A stretch of 64,000 nucleotides of DNA from Bifidobacterium biavatii DSM 23969 (GCF_000741165.1 NZ_JGYN01000034.1:36649-100648), one strand, 5' to 3'. Shown: positions 51,032-60,503, counted from the first letter of the stretch. Notes: a model not told the origin generated them from the letters alone. Numbers and translations are program-made.

Positions 51032-51160
51032 ATGATGGACGAAGAAATGATGAACAAGGCTCTGCGTTCCCCGCTGGCCGCGAACGACCCGTCGCTCGGC
51101 TACTATGCGCTCTCGCAGGCCGCCTGGAAGGCCATCAAGCACCTCGCCGGCCGCAAGTAA
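51032..51160 (+). CDS. Small 42-residue protein, unknown function
   Basis: ATG 51032 is preceded by a near-ideal CGGAAAGGAGTCCATC and the frame stops at TAA 51158-51160. The product starts MMDEEMMNKALRSPLAANDP and ends YYALSQAAWKAIKHLAGRK. The N-terminal part is acidic and the C-terminal 20 residues could form a basic amphipathic helix. There is no signal peptide or membrane helix. It has its own region between two terminators (50760 and 51306), which argues for a real monocistronic gene. The function is unknown. The frame is too short for most ORF callers. Confidence 0.65.
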   Translation: MMDEEMMNKALRSPLAANDPSLGYYALSQAAWKAIKHLAGRK

Positions 51161-51305
51161 GCGCCGCCCCGCGTCGCAGCCGCGCGCATCGCGCACTGCG
51201 AACGCACGCAGACTTTCTTAAACTTCAACGCTCGCCGGCGTAAGGACAACCGCCCCGATCCCCAACCGATCGGCCGTGCGGCCCGCGTAACGGCAGCCGA
51301 CCCAT

Positions 51306-51357
51306 AAGGCCCGCATCCGCCCGATTTCGACAATCGGCACGGATGCGGGCCTTTCTT
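51306..51357 (+). terminator. Terminator after the small ORF
   Basis: AAGGCCCGCATCCG (51306-51319) pairs perfectly with CGGATGCGGGCCTT (51340-51353); CCGAT/ATCGG extends the stem inside. TCTTT follows. Confidence 0.9.
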
Positions 51358-51450
51358 TGTCGCGTTCGGCCTACAGTGGTCATGGGAATGAATCGAACGG
51401 TCGGCGGCGACATGCCCACCGGCATCGTCAATCGTCAAGAAGGGGCGACC

Positions 51451-54400
51451 ATGAACCAGTCCATCCAATCCGGCGACCAGCCCGGCGACCGAAACAGCGC
51501 ATCGAGGGCAGTGAGGCTCGAACGGGGTCGCATCCTCATCGACGGCGTGCCGCGCGTGCTGCTGTGCGCCTCGCTGTTCCCGTTCCGCGTGCCGCGCGCG
51601 CAGTGGCGGCAGCGGCTCGAGGCCGTGAAACGGCTCGGCTACCACGCGATCGACGTGTACATCCCGTGGAATTTCCACGAAACCGCGCCCGGCGTCTGGG
51701 ATTTCGCTGGTCGGCACGACATCGACGCATTCTTGCGGCTCACCGGCGAGGCCGGCCTGTACGCGATGGTGCGGCCCGGCTCGTACATCTGCTCCGAGTG
51801 GGACGGCGGCGCGATTCCCGCATGGGTCGCCACCGATCCGGCGCACGGGGGCGGCAAAGCGCTGCGGCAGAACGATCCCGCGTTTCTCGACGCCGTGCGC
51901 GGCTGGTACGACCGGATCTTGCCGATCATCGCGCGTCGGCAGTACGGGCACGACGGCCCGGTCATCATGGTGCAGGCCGACAACGAACTCGACTTCTACA
52001 ACTGCCGCGACCCGCGCGGCTACATCGGCGCGCTCGCCGGCATGATGCGCGAGGCCGGCATCGACGTGCCGATCGTCGCGTGCGCCGGGCAGGGCGACAT
52101 CGCGCAGTCCGGCGCGGGCGATGCTGCGAACGTTGTCGTCACGCCCGCGGTGAACCTGTACGCAGACGACAACGGCGTCGACATGGATGCGCACGTTCGC
52201 TACTATCGGGCGGCCGCAGCCCGTCACGGCGCACCGCTGATCGTCACCGAAACGAACCGCCTGCACCGCACGCTGCGCCGGCTCGTCGGCAACGGCGCGC
52301 AGTTCGTCGGCCCGTTCCTGCAGGTGTCCGGCTGGGACTTCGACCTGACCACGTCGGTGAACAACTGGGGCGCGCTCGAATCGTATATGACCCACGACTA
52401 CGACTTCGGCGGCGTGATCGACCCCGCCGGCCAGGAGCGGCCGGATGCGGACGAGGCGCGCCGGCTGTCCGCGATCATCGCCGCGCTGGGGGAGCGGCTA
52501 GCGCTGGCCGACCCCGTGCCCGACGGCGAACGATGGCATGGCGTGGCCGCGAGCGACCCCGACGGGCGCGCGTTCGACACGACGGACGACGCGGACCCGT
52601 CCGACGGCGGCGTCGCGATCGGCACGCTCGCCCTGCACGGCGGCGGCCTGCTGACCACGCTCACCAACGTCGCGCATCGCGACGCGACGATCGCGCTTGC
52701 GTCCGATGCGGCCCCGTCGCTGCACTTGCCGCCCGCGACGCTACCCGCCGGCGCCGGCGTGATGCTGGTGCACGACCTGCCGTTGGACGATGCGCTGACG
52801 CTGTGCGCGACGAACGGCGAGCCGGTCGCGCTGTCCGTCGCGGCGCACGGTGGTGATAATGACGACGCTGGCCGTGTCGATAACGTTCGCGTCGGAGACG
52901 ATCATGCCGGTGTCGACTGTGCCGAAGACGGCCGGCCGGCGGCGGTCACGTCGATCGAACTGTCCGCGCCGCTGCCGCAGCCGGGCGCGGTCTGGGCCGC
53001 GTTCGCGCCGGCCGGCGGCGAGGCGATCGCCGTGATCCGGCAGACCGGGGATGTCGAGACGCGCGTCGAAAACGGCGCGCTCGTCGTGTCCGGCACCGAC
53101 GGCGCGGTCACGTTCTCGATCGACGGCGGCGAGCCGCGAACATACCGCGTCGTGCTGTCGCGGCCGGAACGTCTGTACCGGCCGTCCTGCGCCGGCGAGA
53201 CGACGATGACGACGGTGGACACGACCGGTGCGAACGTTGCCGCCGAACCGGCGTGGACCCCGGTGCCAGATGATGCGAACGGCCGCGCGCTGCCGATGGA
53301 AGATCGCGGCGTCTACGCCGGATCCATGCGCTACCGTGCGCCGCTCGACGCGTCCGAATACGGTGATGTGACCGGCGTGGTGCTGCGCGATGCGGCCGAC
53401 ACGATCAGCGTGCGCTGCGACGGTACGGCCGGTTCCGTGGTCACGCCGTGGCGCGCGAACGGCGGCGGCGCGCTGTACGTGCCGCTCGCGCTCGGCCGCA
53501 ACGCCGATGACGATCGCGGAGCGCACGCCAGCGCAGCCGATGCGGCCGGCTCTGCCGCCGGCGCCGGTTCCGACCGTTCGGCGAAACGATCGCCCGCACA
53601 GGCCGAATCCTGCACGCTCGAAGTCACTGCGCGCATCTGGGGACACTCCAACTTCGACGACGCGCGCCTGCCGTCGCTGCGGCTGCACGCCAAGCGCGGC
53701 ATCACCGGTGCGATCGCAGTCACCCGTGCATACGATCTCAACTCGGGCTGGCTGACCGAATACGCGCCCGACGATCCGGCCGCGGAACGCGACCTGCGCG
53801 CCCGCGGACTGACGATCGGCGACGATCCGCTGCCGCGCGGCGGACTGGGCGGCCGTACCACCGACGTATGGCCGCACAAGCTCGCCTACACGCGCACGCT
53901 GCACGCGGGCGACGCGACGGCCGCGCTGCACGTCGAGCACGGGCAAGCGCGCTGCGATGTGGCGCTCAACGGCCGCGCGGTCGGCGCGATCACGCCGCTC
54001 ACGCCCACGCTCTGGCTCGGCGACATCTGCGACGGCGACCGGCTGACCGTGACCGTCTGGCGCACGTGGGGCGAGAACGCCGGGCGCATGACCCTGCTGA
54101 CTGGCCTCGAAGTGACCGGCTGGACGATGGCGGCGCAGGGACTGCGCGAACTGCGCGCGGCCGCTGACGCGGCGTTCGGCACGGGCTCGGCGTTCGACGC
54201 GGGCTCGGCGTCCAACGCGGCTGTTCCGGCGCCCGACGCGGCCGAGGACGCGGACGCGGCCTGCGGTTCGTCGGCTCCGACAATCGCGGCAGCGGACCGA
54301 ACGGCGACGCTGCCGCTTGCCATCGCGCCCGGCTCCGGCCAGTGGCTGCGCATTCCGGCCGATGCGATCGCCCAGTCCGCGCATGCGCACAACACGGTCG

Positions 54401-54636
54401 TCCGGTTCCGCGGCGACGGACTGCAGCTCACCGCGTTCACCCGCGAATCCTGCCTCGGACGCATGGTGCTCGGCGGTCTGCCGGGCACGGTGCTGGCAGG
54501 CGGGCGGGGGAATCTGTTCCTCGTGCCCGAAGGCGAGGGTGATCTGCGCGTCTGGGCCGAGGCCACGCGCGACGAGCCCGGCCGACTCGACACGGTCACG
54601 CTCGGCGGGCCCGTCGACCTGCCGCGCAAGGCGTGA
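51451..54636 (+). CDS. Large divergent GH35-like beta-galactosidase
   Basis: This 1061-residue cytoplasmic protein has no signal peptide. Its N-terminal TIM-barrel matches GH35: LCASLFPFRVPRAQWRQRLEAVKRLGYHAIDVYIPWNFHE, then PGSYICSEWDGGAIPAW. The acid/base Glu179 is in MVQADNELDFYN and the probable nucleophile Glu267 in LIVTETNRLHR. Both motifs differ from the common QVENEYG and TE-x-W forms. C-terminal beta domains follow (LAYTRTLHAGDATAALHVEHG, a jelly-roll phrase), interrupted by Asp/Ala-rich insertions near residues 465-500, 690-720 and 905-950. The start at 51451 is chosen for AAGAAGGGGCGACC; in-frame ATGs at 51382 and 51412 remain possible. Confidence 0.75.
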   Translation: MNQSIQSGDQPGDRNSASRAVRLERGRILIDGVPRVLLCASLFPFRVPRAQWRQRLEAVKRLGYHAIDVYIPWNFHETAPGVWDFAGRHDIDAFLRLTGEAGLYAMVRPGSYICSEWDGGAIPAWVATDPAHGGGKALRQNDPAFLDAVRGWYDRILPIIARRQYGHDGPVIMVQADNELDFYNCRDPRGYIGALAGMMREAGIDVPIVACAGQGDIAQSGAGDAANVVVTPAVNLYADDNGVDMDAHVRYYRAAAARHGAPLIVTETNRLHRTLRRLVGNGAQFVGPFLQVSGWDFDLTTSVNNWGALESYMTHDYDFGGVIDPAGQERPDADEARRLSAIIAALGERLALADPVPDGERWHGVAASDPDGRAFDTTDDADPSDGGVAIGTLALHGGGLLTTLTNVAHRDATIALASDAAPSLHLPPATLPAGAGVMLVHDLPLDDALTLCATNGEPVALSVAAHGGDNDDAGRVDNVRVGDDHAGVDCAEDGRPAAVTSIELSAPLPQPGAVWAAFAPAGGEAIAVIRQTGDVETRVENGALVVSGTDGAVTFSIDGGEPRTYRVVLSRPERLYRPSCAGETTMTTVDTTGANVAAEPAWTPVPDDANGRALPMEDRGVYAGSMRYRAPLDASEYGDVTGVVLRDAADTISVRCDGTAGSVVTPWRANGGGALYVPLALGRNADDDRGAHASAADAAGSAAGAGSDRSAKRSPAQAESCTLEVTARIWGHSNFDDARLPSLRLHAKRGITGAIAVTRAYDLNSGWLTEYAPDDPAAERDLRARGLTIGDDPLPRGGLGGRTTDVWPHKLAYTRTLHAGDATAALHVEHGQARCDVALNGRAVGAITPLTPTLWLGDICDGDRLTVTVWRTWGENAGRMTLLTGLEVTGWTMAAQGLRELRAAADAAFGTGSAFDAGSASNAAVPAPDAAEDADAACGSSAPTIAAADRTATLPLAIAPGSGQWLRIPADAIAQSAHAHNTVVRFRGDGLQLTAFTRESCLGRMVLGGLPGTVLAGGRGNLFLVPEGEGDLRVWAEATRDEPGRLDTVTLGGPVDLPRKA

Positions 54637-54998
54637 CGACGGCCAGCTGCGCGAGTGCGACGATGGACGCGGCTGCACAGGGCGTGATGTCAGGCTCGGC
54701 CGCGTGACGCTGCCCGCCTGTCGGATGGTCTGCCAGGCGGTCTGCCGAATGGGACATGATGTCGGCCGGCCCGCCGCCCCGCGCCCGCATCTCCGCAATA
54801 TGAGCCGCATCTCGTATACCAATAAGCTATAGCGGGCGTGAAAACGTTGGAATTACAGCGTTTTCACGCCCCTCGTGTCGTTTCCCCTCGAAACGTTGAC
54901 CGGCTAGTGTACATTACAACGACATTCATCGGTTCGGCACGGTATGGAACCACGCCCGCCCGTGAACGCCCGTCATACAGGAAACGAGAGGGAAGAAC
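54637..54998. other. Intergenic region before second peptide-binding gene
   Basis: This 362-bp region contains a 13-bp inverted repeat at 54834-54871 and TTGACC at 54896-54901. TACAACGACATT near 54915 resembles half of the LacI operator of the arabinan locus. No gene is supported. Confidence 0.5.
54834..54871. promoter_or_regulatory. 13-bp inverted repeat, operator or terminator
   Basis: GGGCGTGAAAACG (54834-54846) pairs with CGTTTTCACGCCC (54859-54871), with a 12-nt loop. No T-run follows, so it may be an operator for the downstream operon or a hairpin ending the GH35 transcript. Confidence 0.5.
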
Positions 54999-56642
54999 AT
55001 GGCCACCACGCAACGCAACGTATTCAGGAAGGTGATCGCGCCCGTCGCGCTGGCGCTGTCACTTGCGCTCGCCGTCGCCGGATGCGGCGCAAGCTCGAAC
55101 AACAACGCCAACCAGCCGAGCGAAACCGGCGCCAAAACCACCACCGGCACCGCCGTCAAGGATCTCAAGATCGCCAGCGCCTCCGCCGTGAGCACGCTGA
55201 GCGTCAATCAGGAGGCCGGTAGCGCCAACTACCAGCTCGCCGCGCTGTATCAGGAAGGCCTCACCGGCGTGGACGCCACCGGCAAGGTTGTGCCGGCGCT
55301 CGCCGAAAAGTGGAGCAGCACCGACAACAAGACGTGGGTGTTCGACATCCGCCAGGGCGTCAAGCTGCACGACGGCAGCTCGCTGACCACCGACGACATC
55401 GTCGACTCCATCAACACCGCGCGCGACGCCAAGCTGTCGCCGGGCCTGTCCGTCTACTGGCCGGACTATGTCGACAAGGTCGAGAAGACCGGCGAATGGC
55501 AGATCACCATCACGCTCAAGACCCCGCAGACCGAATTCCCGACGCAGGTTTCGAACGTGGCCGGCCTGTTCGTCACGTCCAAGAAGTTCCGTGAGGAGGC
55601 CGGCAGCGACTACGGTTCGGCCAGCAAGCTGATCGTTGGCACCGGCCCGTACCAGGTCACCGAATTCGACCCGTCCAGCCACGTCACGTTCAAGAAGTTC
55701 AAGGACTACTGGGGCGAGAATGACGGCCCCGACACCGTGCGCGTCGACTTCATCACCGAGGACTCCACCCGACTGCTCGCCTTCCAGGAAGGCAAGGTCG
55801 ACGCCTCGTTCAACGTGCCCGTCACCAGCGTGAGCCAGTGGAGCAAGGACGGCGCCAAGGTCACCGCCTACTCCGACCGCTCCTACTACGGCCTGACCTT
55901 CGATCAGGGCGTCAAACCGTTCGACGACATTCACGTGCGCAAGGCGTTCTCCTACGCGCTCGACAAGGCCGGCGTCGTCAAGGGCATCCTCAAGGGCTAC
56001 GGCGAGGTCGCCACCGGTATCGACTCCCCGGAGCAGCTCGCCGGCTGGACCGACAACGACAAGGACAAGGCCGCCGAAAAGGTCAAGAACCTCGGCGCGC
56101 TCGACTACGACATCGACAAGGCCAAGGAGGAGCTCAAGCAGTCCTCGCAGGCTTCCGGCTTCAAGACCACGCTCACGTACCCGACCGGCTACCCGGCCGT
56201 CGGCAAGGCGTCCCTCGCGCTCGCTGAATCCCTCAAGCCGCTCGGCGTGACCGTCGACGTCAAGGAGATCCCGCTCGAGCAGTGGCTGAGCGAGGTCGGC
56301 AACGGCAAGCAGGGCGTGGCGTGGATGATCTACAACCCGACCACCCCGCAGCCGAACGAGGTCACCTCGTGGCTGCTCGCCGCCGGCGGCGCGGGCGCGA
56401 ACCCGGCCAACTGGACCGACGCGGACGTGGCCGCGCAGACCGACAAGATCGGCACGCTCACCGACACGGACGAGAAGCTGCAGATCGTGCTCGACACCAC
56501 CAAGACCGCGCTCGAGCAGGACATCTACTCGCCGGTCTACTGGGGCAAGGCCGCGGTCGCGACCAAGAAGGGCCTCGGTCTCAAGAACATCGACACGTTC
56601 TGGCTCGGCACCAACTGGGCCGCCGATTTCGTGGAACAATAA
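54999..56642 (+). CDS. Peptide-type binding lipoprotein (family 5 SBP)
   Basis: The 547-residue lipoprotein has the signal MATTQRNVFRKVIAPVALALSLALAVAGC, with lipobox VAGC (Cys29) and an Asn/Ser/Thr-rich tether. The family 5 body includes YQEGLTGVDATGKVVPALAEKWSSTDNKTWVFDIRQGVKLHDGSSLTTDDIVDSI, the classic DppA N-terminal pattern, and VGTGPYQVTEFDPSSHVTFKKFKDYWG. Ligands may be peptides, but this family also binds nickel and oligosaccharides. AACGAGAGGGAAGAAC precedes the ATG. It heads a five-gene operon, with palindromic elements between it and the permease gene. Confidence 0.9.
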   Translation: MATTQRNVFRKVIAPVALALSLALAVAGCGASSNNNANQPSETGAKTTTGTAVKDLKIASASAVSTLSVNQEAGSANYQLAALYQEGLTGVDATGKVVPALAEKWSSTDNKTWVFDIRQGVKLHDGSSLTTDDIVDSINTARDAKLSPGLSVYWPDYVDKVEKTGEWQITITLKTPQTEFPTQVSNVAGLFVTSKKFREEAGSDYGSASKLIVGTGPYQVTEFDPSSHVTFKKFKDYWGENDGPDTVRVDFITEDSTRLLAFQEGKVDASFNVPVTSVSQWSKDGAKVTAYSDRSYYGLTFDQGVKPFDDIHVRKAFSYALDKAGVVKGILKGYGEVATGIDSPEQLAGWTDNDKDKAAEKVKNLGALDYDIDKAKEELKQSSQASGFKTTLTYPTGYPAVGKASLALAESLKPLGVTVDVKEIPLEQWLSEVGNGKQGVAWMIYNPTTPQPNEVTSWLLAAGGAGANPANWTDADVAAQTDKIGTLTDTDEKLQIVLDTTKTALEQDIYSPVYWGKAAVATKKGLGLKNIDTFWLGTNWAADFVEQ

Positions 56643-56692
56643 ACCGGTAGAACTGGTGCGGGAACCTAAGCACCGGTAGCAACACCGCATTC

Positions 56693-56742
56693 GGCTCCCC
56701 TTGCGGGGGGAGCTGTCGGTCGCATGACCGACTGAGGGGTAG
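56693..56742 (+). repeat. Two-hairpin palindromic element, copy 5
   Basis: GGCTCCCC...GGGGAGCT, then GTCGGTC-gca-GACCGAC, then TGAGGGG. Again the second stem differs in sequence but keeps pairing. Confidence 0.75.
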
Positions 56743-56760
56743 TCAAGAGGGGACAGCCTT

Positions 56761-56811
56761 CTGACTACCCCTCAGTCAGCTTCGCCGGCGGCTCCCCGGG
56801 CAAGGGGAGCC
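56761..56811 (-). repeat. Two-hairpin palindromic element, copy 6
   Basis: It is the inverse partner of copy 5. ACTACCCCTCAGTC here is the reverse complement of GACTGAGGGGTAGT there, so the pair could fold into one long structure between the binding-protein and permease genes. Confidence 0.75.
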
Positions 56812-56887
56812 TGGCTGTATCTTGAATGAGTTGCATGAGCACGATGAGAACGATGGAACCCATGAGAACGTTGGAAGGGAGGAACCG

Positions 56888-57994
56888 TTGGACGCGCTGA
56901 AATTCCTCGGCAAACGGCTGGCGAACCTGATACTGCTGCTGTTCGTGCTGTCGCTGGTCACGTTCGGCCTGCTGTACATGACCAACAGCGACCCGGCCCG
57001 CACGCTCGCCGGCGCGAAGAAGGTGAGCGCCGAACAGCTCGCCGCCATCCGCGCGCAGTACCATCTCGACGATCCGCTGTGGCGGCAGTACCTGCGTTGG
57101 CTGAACAACCTGCTGCACGGCGACTTCGGCACGTCCATCCGCACGCAGCTGCCCGTCTCGCAGATGATCGGCCAGCGCGCATGGATCACGCTCGCCCTCG
57201 CCCTGCTCGCCCTCGCCATCGCGCTCGTCATCGGCCTGCCGCTCGGCATTCTCGCCGCACGCCGCAACGGCCGCTGGCAGGACCGTCTCGTCACCGCGCT
57301 CGCCGTCGCCGGGCTCAGCGCGCCGAGTTTCGCGGTCGGCCTGCTGCTGCTCTACGGCCTGTCCGTGCAGCTTGGCTGGTTCCCGATCTACGGTCTCGGC
57401 GAAGGCGGATTCCTCGACACGCTCTGGCACCTGTTGCTGCCGGCGATCACGCTCGCGGTCGGCCTGTTCGCGTCCGTGGTGAAAATTTCGCGCGCCTCGC
57501 TTATCAAGCAGGTCGACTCCGACTACACGCTGTTCGCCCGCTCGCGCGGCGTCGCCCGGCGGACGATTCTCGCGGCCCAGCTGCGCAACGCCGCGCTGCC
57601 GATCATCACGTCGTCCGGACTGCTCATCGCCACGCTCGTCTCCGGCACGGTGATCGTCGAAACGACGTTCGCGATCGGCGGGCTCGGCACGCTGCTGCAG
57701 ACGTCGGTCACGTTCAAGGACATTCCGACCGTGCAGGCGATCACGATGATCATGGCGACGATTATCTGCGTGGCGACGGCGGTCGTCGACGCGCTCGCAG
57801 CGCTCATCGACCCGCGTCTGCGCGTGCGGCGGTCGCCGGTTGCGGTTGCTGCGGTGGCCGTTACGGCCGGTTCAAGCAACGTTGGCAGGGCTGACAACGA
57901 CGGCACGGCTGGCGCGAACGTCAGCGATGACCGTGCCGTCGATGCGGCCGCGCACGGCGCTGGCGCGAACGACGGAAAGGAGACCGCACGATGA
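56888..57994 (+). CDS. Dipeptide-type ABC importer permease (DppB-like)
   Basis: This 368-residue permease starts with FLGKRLANLILLLFVLSLVTFGLLYMTNSDPARTL, the DppB N-terminal helix. EQLAAIRAQYHLDDPLWRQYLRWLNNLLHGDFGTSI is the diagnostic DppB/OppB loop. The EAA-type loop is DSDYTLFARSRGVARRTILAAQLRNAALPI. The C-terminal tail of about 60 residues is an Ala/Asp/Asn-rich low-complexity extension not usual in the family. The start TTG 56888 is chosen because GGGAGG lies 5 nt upstream; the longer frame from 56822 adds non-family sequence. The stop overlaps the next start by ATGA. Confidence 0.88.
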   Translation: MDALKFLGKRLANLILLLFVLSLVTFGLLYMTNSDPARTLAGAKKVSAEQLAAIRAQYHLDDPLWRQYLRWLNNLLHGDFGTSIRTQLPVSQMIGQRAWITLALALLALAIALVIGLPLGILAARRNGRWQDRLVTALAVAGLSAPSFAVGLLLLYGLSVQLGWFPIYGLGEGGFLDTLWHLLLPAITLAVGLFASVVKISRASLIKQVDSDYTLFARSRGVARRTILAAQLRNAALPIITSSGLLIATLVSGTVIVETTFAIGGLGTLLQTSVTFKDIPTVQAITMIMATIICVATAVVDALAALIDPRLRVRRSPVAVAAVAVTAGSSNVGRADNDGTAGANVSDDRAVDAAAHGAGANDGKETAR

Positions 57995-58803
57995 TGACGA
58001 AAGTGTGGCATCGTCTGCCGCTGATCCTCGCGCTCGTGGTGCTGGCGGCCGTGGTGGTGCTGAGCGTGGTTCCCGCGCTGTCCGCCGGCGCGCTCGATCA
58101 GGACATCATGCTGTCGACGGCGTTGCCGGACGCCGACCATCCGCTCGGCACCGACTCGCTCGGCCGCGACGTGCTCAAGCTCACGCTCGCCGGCGCGAAG
58201 ACGGCGATCATCGGCCCGGTCACGATCGCGCTCGGCGCGATGGCCGTCGGCCTCGTGTTCGGCCTGACTGCCGCATACGTTGGCGGCTGGGTCGATTGGA
58301 TCATCTCCCGCATCGTCGAGCTCATGCTCTCGCTGCCAACGTTGCTGCTCGCGATCGTCGTCGCCGGCGTGATTGGCGGCGGCTACTGGACGAACGTGCT
58401 CGTGTTCGTGATCCTGTACGCGCCGTACGAAGTGCGCCTCGTGCGATCCGGCGCGCTCGCGCACATCAACGACCCGTTCCTCGACGCGGCTCGGCTGCTC
58501 GAACTCGGGCCGCTGCGCACGCTCGCGTTCCACCTGTTCCCGGTCATCCGCCCGCTTGTCGGCGCGGCTCTGTTCCTCGACATGAGCAACGCGCTCGTCT
58601 CGCTCTCCTCCCTCTCGTTCCTCGGCCTCGGCGTTTCGCCGCAGGACGCGGACTGGGGCCGGCAGCTCTCCGACGCGCGCAACCTCCTCTTCGACAACCC
58701 GTACGCGGCGATCGCGCCCGGCGTGGCCATCATCGTCACGTCGATCGCGCTCAACATCGTCGGCGACTTCATCACCGAGCAAAGCGAGAAGGCGGAACGA
58801 TGA
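57991..58803 (+). CDS. Dipeptide-type ABC importer permease (DppC-like)
   Basis: This 270-residue permease is of DppC type: HPLGTDSLGRDVLKLTLAGAKTAIIGPVTIALGAMAVGLVFG, then the EAA-like loop INDPFLDAARLLELGPLRTLAFHLFPVIRPLVG and SLSFLGLGVSPQDADWGRQLSDARNLLF. It has a short N-terminus. GGAAAGGAGACCGCACG lies just before the ATG, inside the end of the preceding gene. Overlaps by ATGA on both sides show tight translational coupling. Confidence 0.92.
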   Translation: MMTKVWHRLPLILALVVLAAVVVLSVVPALSAGALDQDIMLSTALPDADHPLGTDSLGRDVLKLTLAGAKTAIIGPVTIALGAMAVGLVFGLTAAYVGGWVDWIISRIVELMLSLPTLLLAIVVAGVIGGGYWTNVLVFVILYAPYEVRLVRSGALAHINDPFLDAARLLELGPLRTLAFHLFPVIRPLVGAALFLDMSNALVSLSSLSFLGLGVSPQDADWGRQLSDARNLLFDNPYAAIAPGVAIIVTSIALNIVGDFITEQSEKAER

Positions 58804-60503
58804 GCGACAAGACTGTTTCCTCTGTTGTTTCCTCCGCAAACGTTGCCGCCAACGATGCCAAGCTTGCGCACGTTGCTGCGAACGTTGCGTACGCTGCGAA
58901 CGACGGCAGTGCGACCGTCGCGTCGCCGGCCGTGCGCGTGGCCGGCCTGCACGTCACGATCGGCGGCAAGGAGATCATTCACGGCGTCGACCTGACGATC
59001 CCGCGCGACGCGACCGTCGCCGTCGTCGGAGAGTCCGGCTCCGGCAAGTCCGTGACTGCGAAAGCGCTGTCCGGACTACTGCCCGACCGGTCGGACGCCA
59101 GCGGCGACTACGCGCTGTTCGGCGAGCCGATCAACCTCGAAGCGGGGGAGCGCGCGTGGCGCAGACTGCGCGGCGGCACGATCGTCTGGCTGCCGCAGGA
59201 CCCGTTCTCCTCGCTCGACCCGCTGCGCACCTGCGGCCGCCAGATCGAAGACGGACTGCGTGCGGCGGTCCGCACCGGTCGTGTGGCCGACCGTGCCGGC
59301 GACGATCGGCCCGTCGAACAAGGTCGGCTGACCAAGGCGCAGCGTCGCGCGGCCGTCGAACGGCTGCTCGTCGACGTCGGCCTGTCCCCGGCCGTGTACG
59401 ACGCGTATCCGCACGAACTGTCCGGCGGCATGCGCCAGCGCGTCGCCATCGCGGCCGCGCTCGCGCCCGATCCGCGCATCCTCATCGCCGACGAGCCGAC
59501 CACCGCGCTCGACGCGTCCACGCAGGAAACCGTGCTCGACCTGCTCGAATCATTGCGCTCCAGCCGGCACATGACGCTGCTGCTCATCACGCACGATCTT
59601 GCGCTCGCCGTCGAACGAGCCGACCATCTCGTCGTCTTCCACGGCGGACAGGTCGTGGAGGAAGGCGGCCGCGACCAGGTCGTGCACCATCCGCGTTCGC
59701 CGTACACGCGCGAACTGCTCGACGCGCACACGCGACTCGCCGTCACCGACAAACCGGCCCCCGGCGACGTGGTGATGCGGGCCGAACACCTGATGAAAAC
59801 GTTCCCGGGCGCCGCCGCGCCAGCCGTCAACGACGTGTCGCTCGACGTGCGCGCCGGCGAAATCCTCGGCCTCGTCGGCGAATCCGGCTCCGGCAAATCG
59901 ACTGTCGCGCGCTGCATCGTCGGCCTCGAAACACCGGATTCTGGCAGCGTTGTCTTCGCCGGCAACGATGGCAAGCCGACCGGCTGGTCGCGCGGCGAGG
60001 CGCAGCTCGTCTTCCAGAACCCGTACGGGTCGCTCAACCCGACCATGACCGTGCGCCAGACGCTCGCCGAGGCGCTGCGCGTGTCCGGCAAACCCGCCGA
60101 CGACGCGGCCGTGCGCGCGCTCGTCGCCAAAGTCGGGCTGGAAGCCGAATTCATCGACCGCAAGCCCGGCACGCTGTCCGGCGGCCAATGCCAGCGCGTC
60201 GCCATCGCCCGCGCACTCGCTCCCGAACCGAAACTGCTCGTCGCCGACGAAGCCGTGACCGCGCTCGACGCGAATATCCAGACGCATGTGCTCGAAACGC
60301 TGCTCGAACTGCGCTCGCGGCTCGGCCTCGCCATGCTGTTCATCTCGCACGATCTCGACACCGTGCGCCGCATCGCCGACCGCATCGCCGTCATGCGCCA
60401 CGGCGAAATCGTCGAAACCGGTACCACGGACCAAGTGATGAACCACCCGCGGCACGACTACGTGCGCACCCTCATCGCCGCCATGCCGCCCGCCCTCGAC
60501 TGA
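58800..60503 (+). CDS. Fused DppD-DppF ATPase
   Basis: The 567-residue product holds two nucleotide-binding domains. NBD1 has GESGSGKSVT, LSGGMRQRVAIAAAL and ILIADEPTTALD. NBD2 has GESGSGKSTVAR, LSGGQCQRVAIARAL and LLVADEAVTALD. In NBD2 the Pro after the catalytic Glu is Ala, and the signature has Gln-Cys. Unlike the fused ATPase at 42055, it lacks the cysteine motif after each NBD. It begins with an Ala/Asn/Val-rich stretch of about 45 residues that is not part of the family. The start is coupled by ATGA to the DppC-like gene. Confidence 0.92.
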   Translation: MSDKTVSSVVSSANVAANDAKLAHVAANVAYAANDGSATVASPAVRVAGLHVTIGGKEIIHGVDLTIPRDATVAVVGESGSGKSVTAKALSGLLPDRSDASGDYALFGEPINLEAGERAWRRLRGGTIVWLPQDPFSSLDPLRTCGRQIEDGLRAAVRTGRVADRAGDDRPVEQGRLTKAQRRAAVERLLVDVGLSPAVYDAYPHELSGGMRQRVAIAAALAPDPRILIADEPTTALDASTQETVLDLLESLRSSRHMTLLLITHDLALAVERADHLVVFHGGQVVEEGGRDQVVHHPRSPYTRELLDAHTRLAVTDKPAPGDVVMRAEHLMKTFPGAAAPAVNDVSLDVRAGEILGLVGESGSGKSTVARCIVGLETPDSGSVVFAGNDGKPTGWSRGEAQLVFQNPYGSLNPTMTVRQTLAEALRVSGKPADDAAVRALVAKVGLEAEFIDRKPGTLSGGQCQRVAIARALAPEPKLLVADEAVTALDANIQTHVLETLLELRSRLGLAMLFISHDLDTVRRIADRIAVMRHGEIVETGTTDQVMNHPRHDYVRTLIAAMPPALD

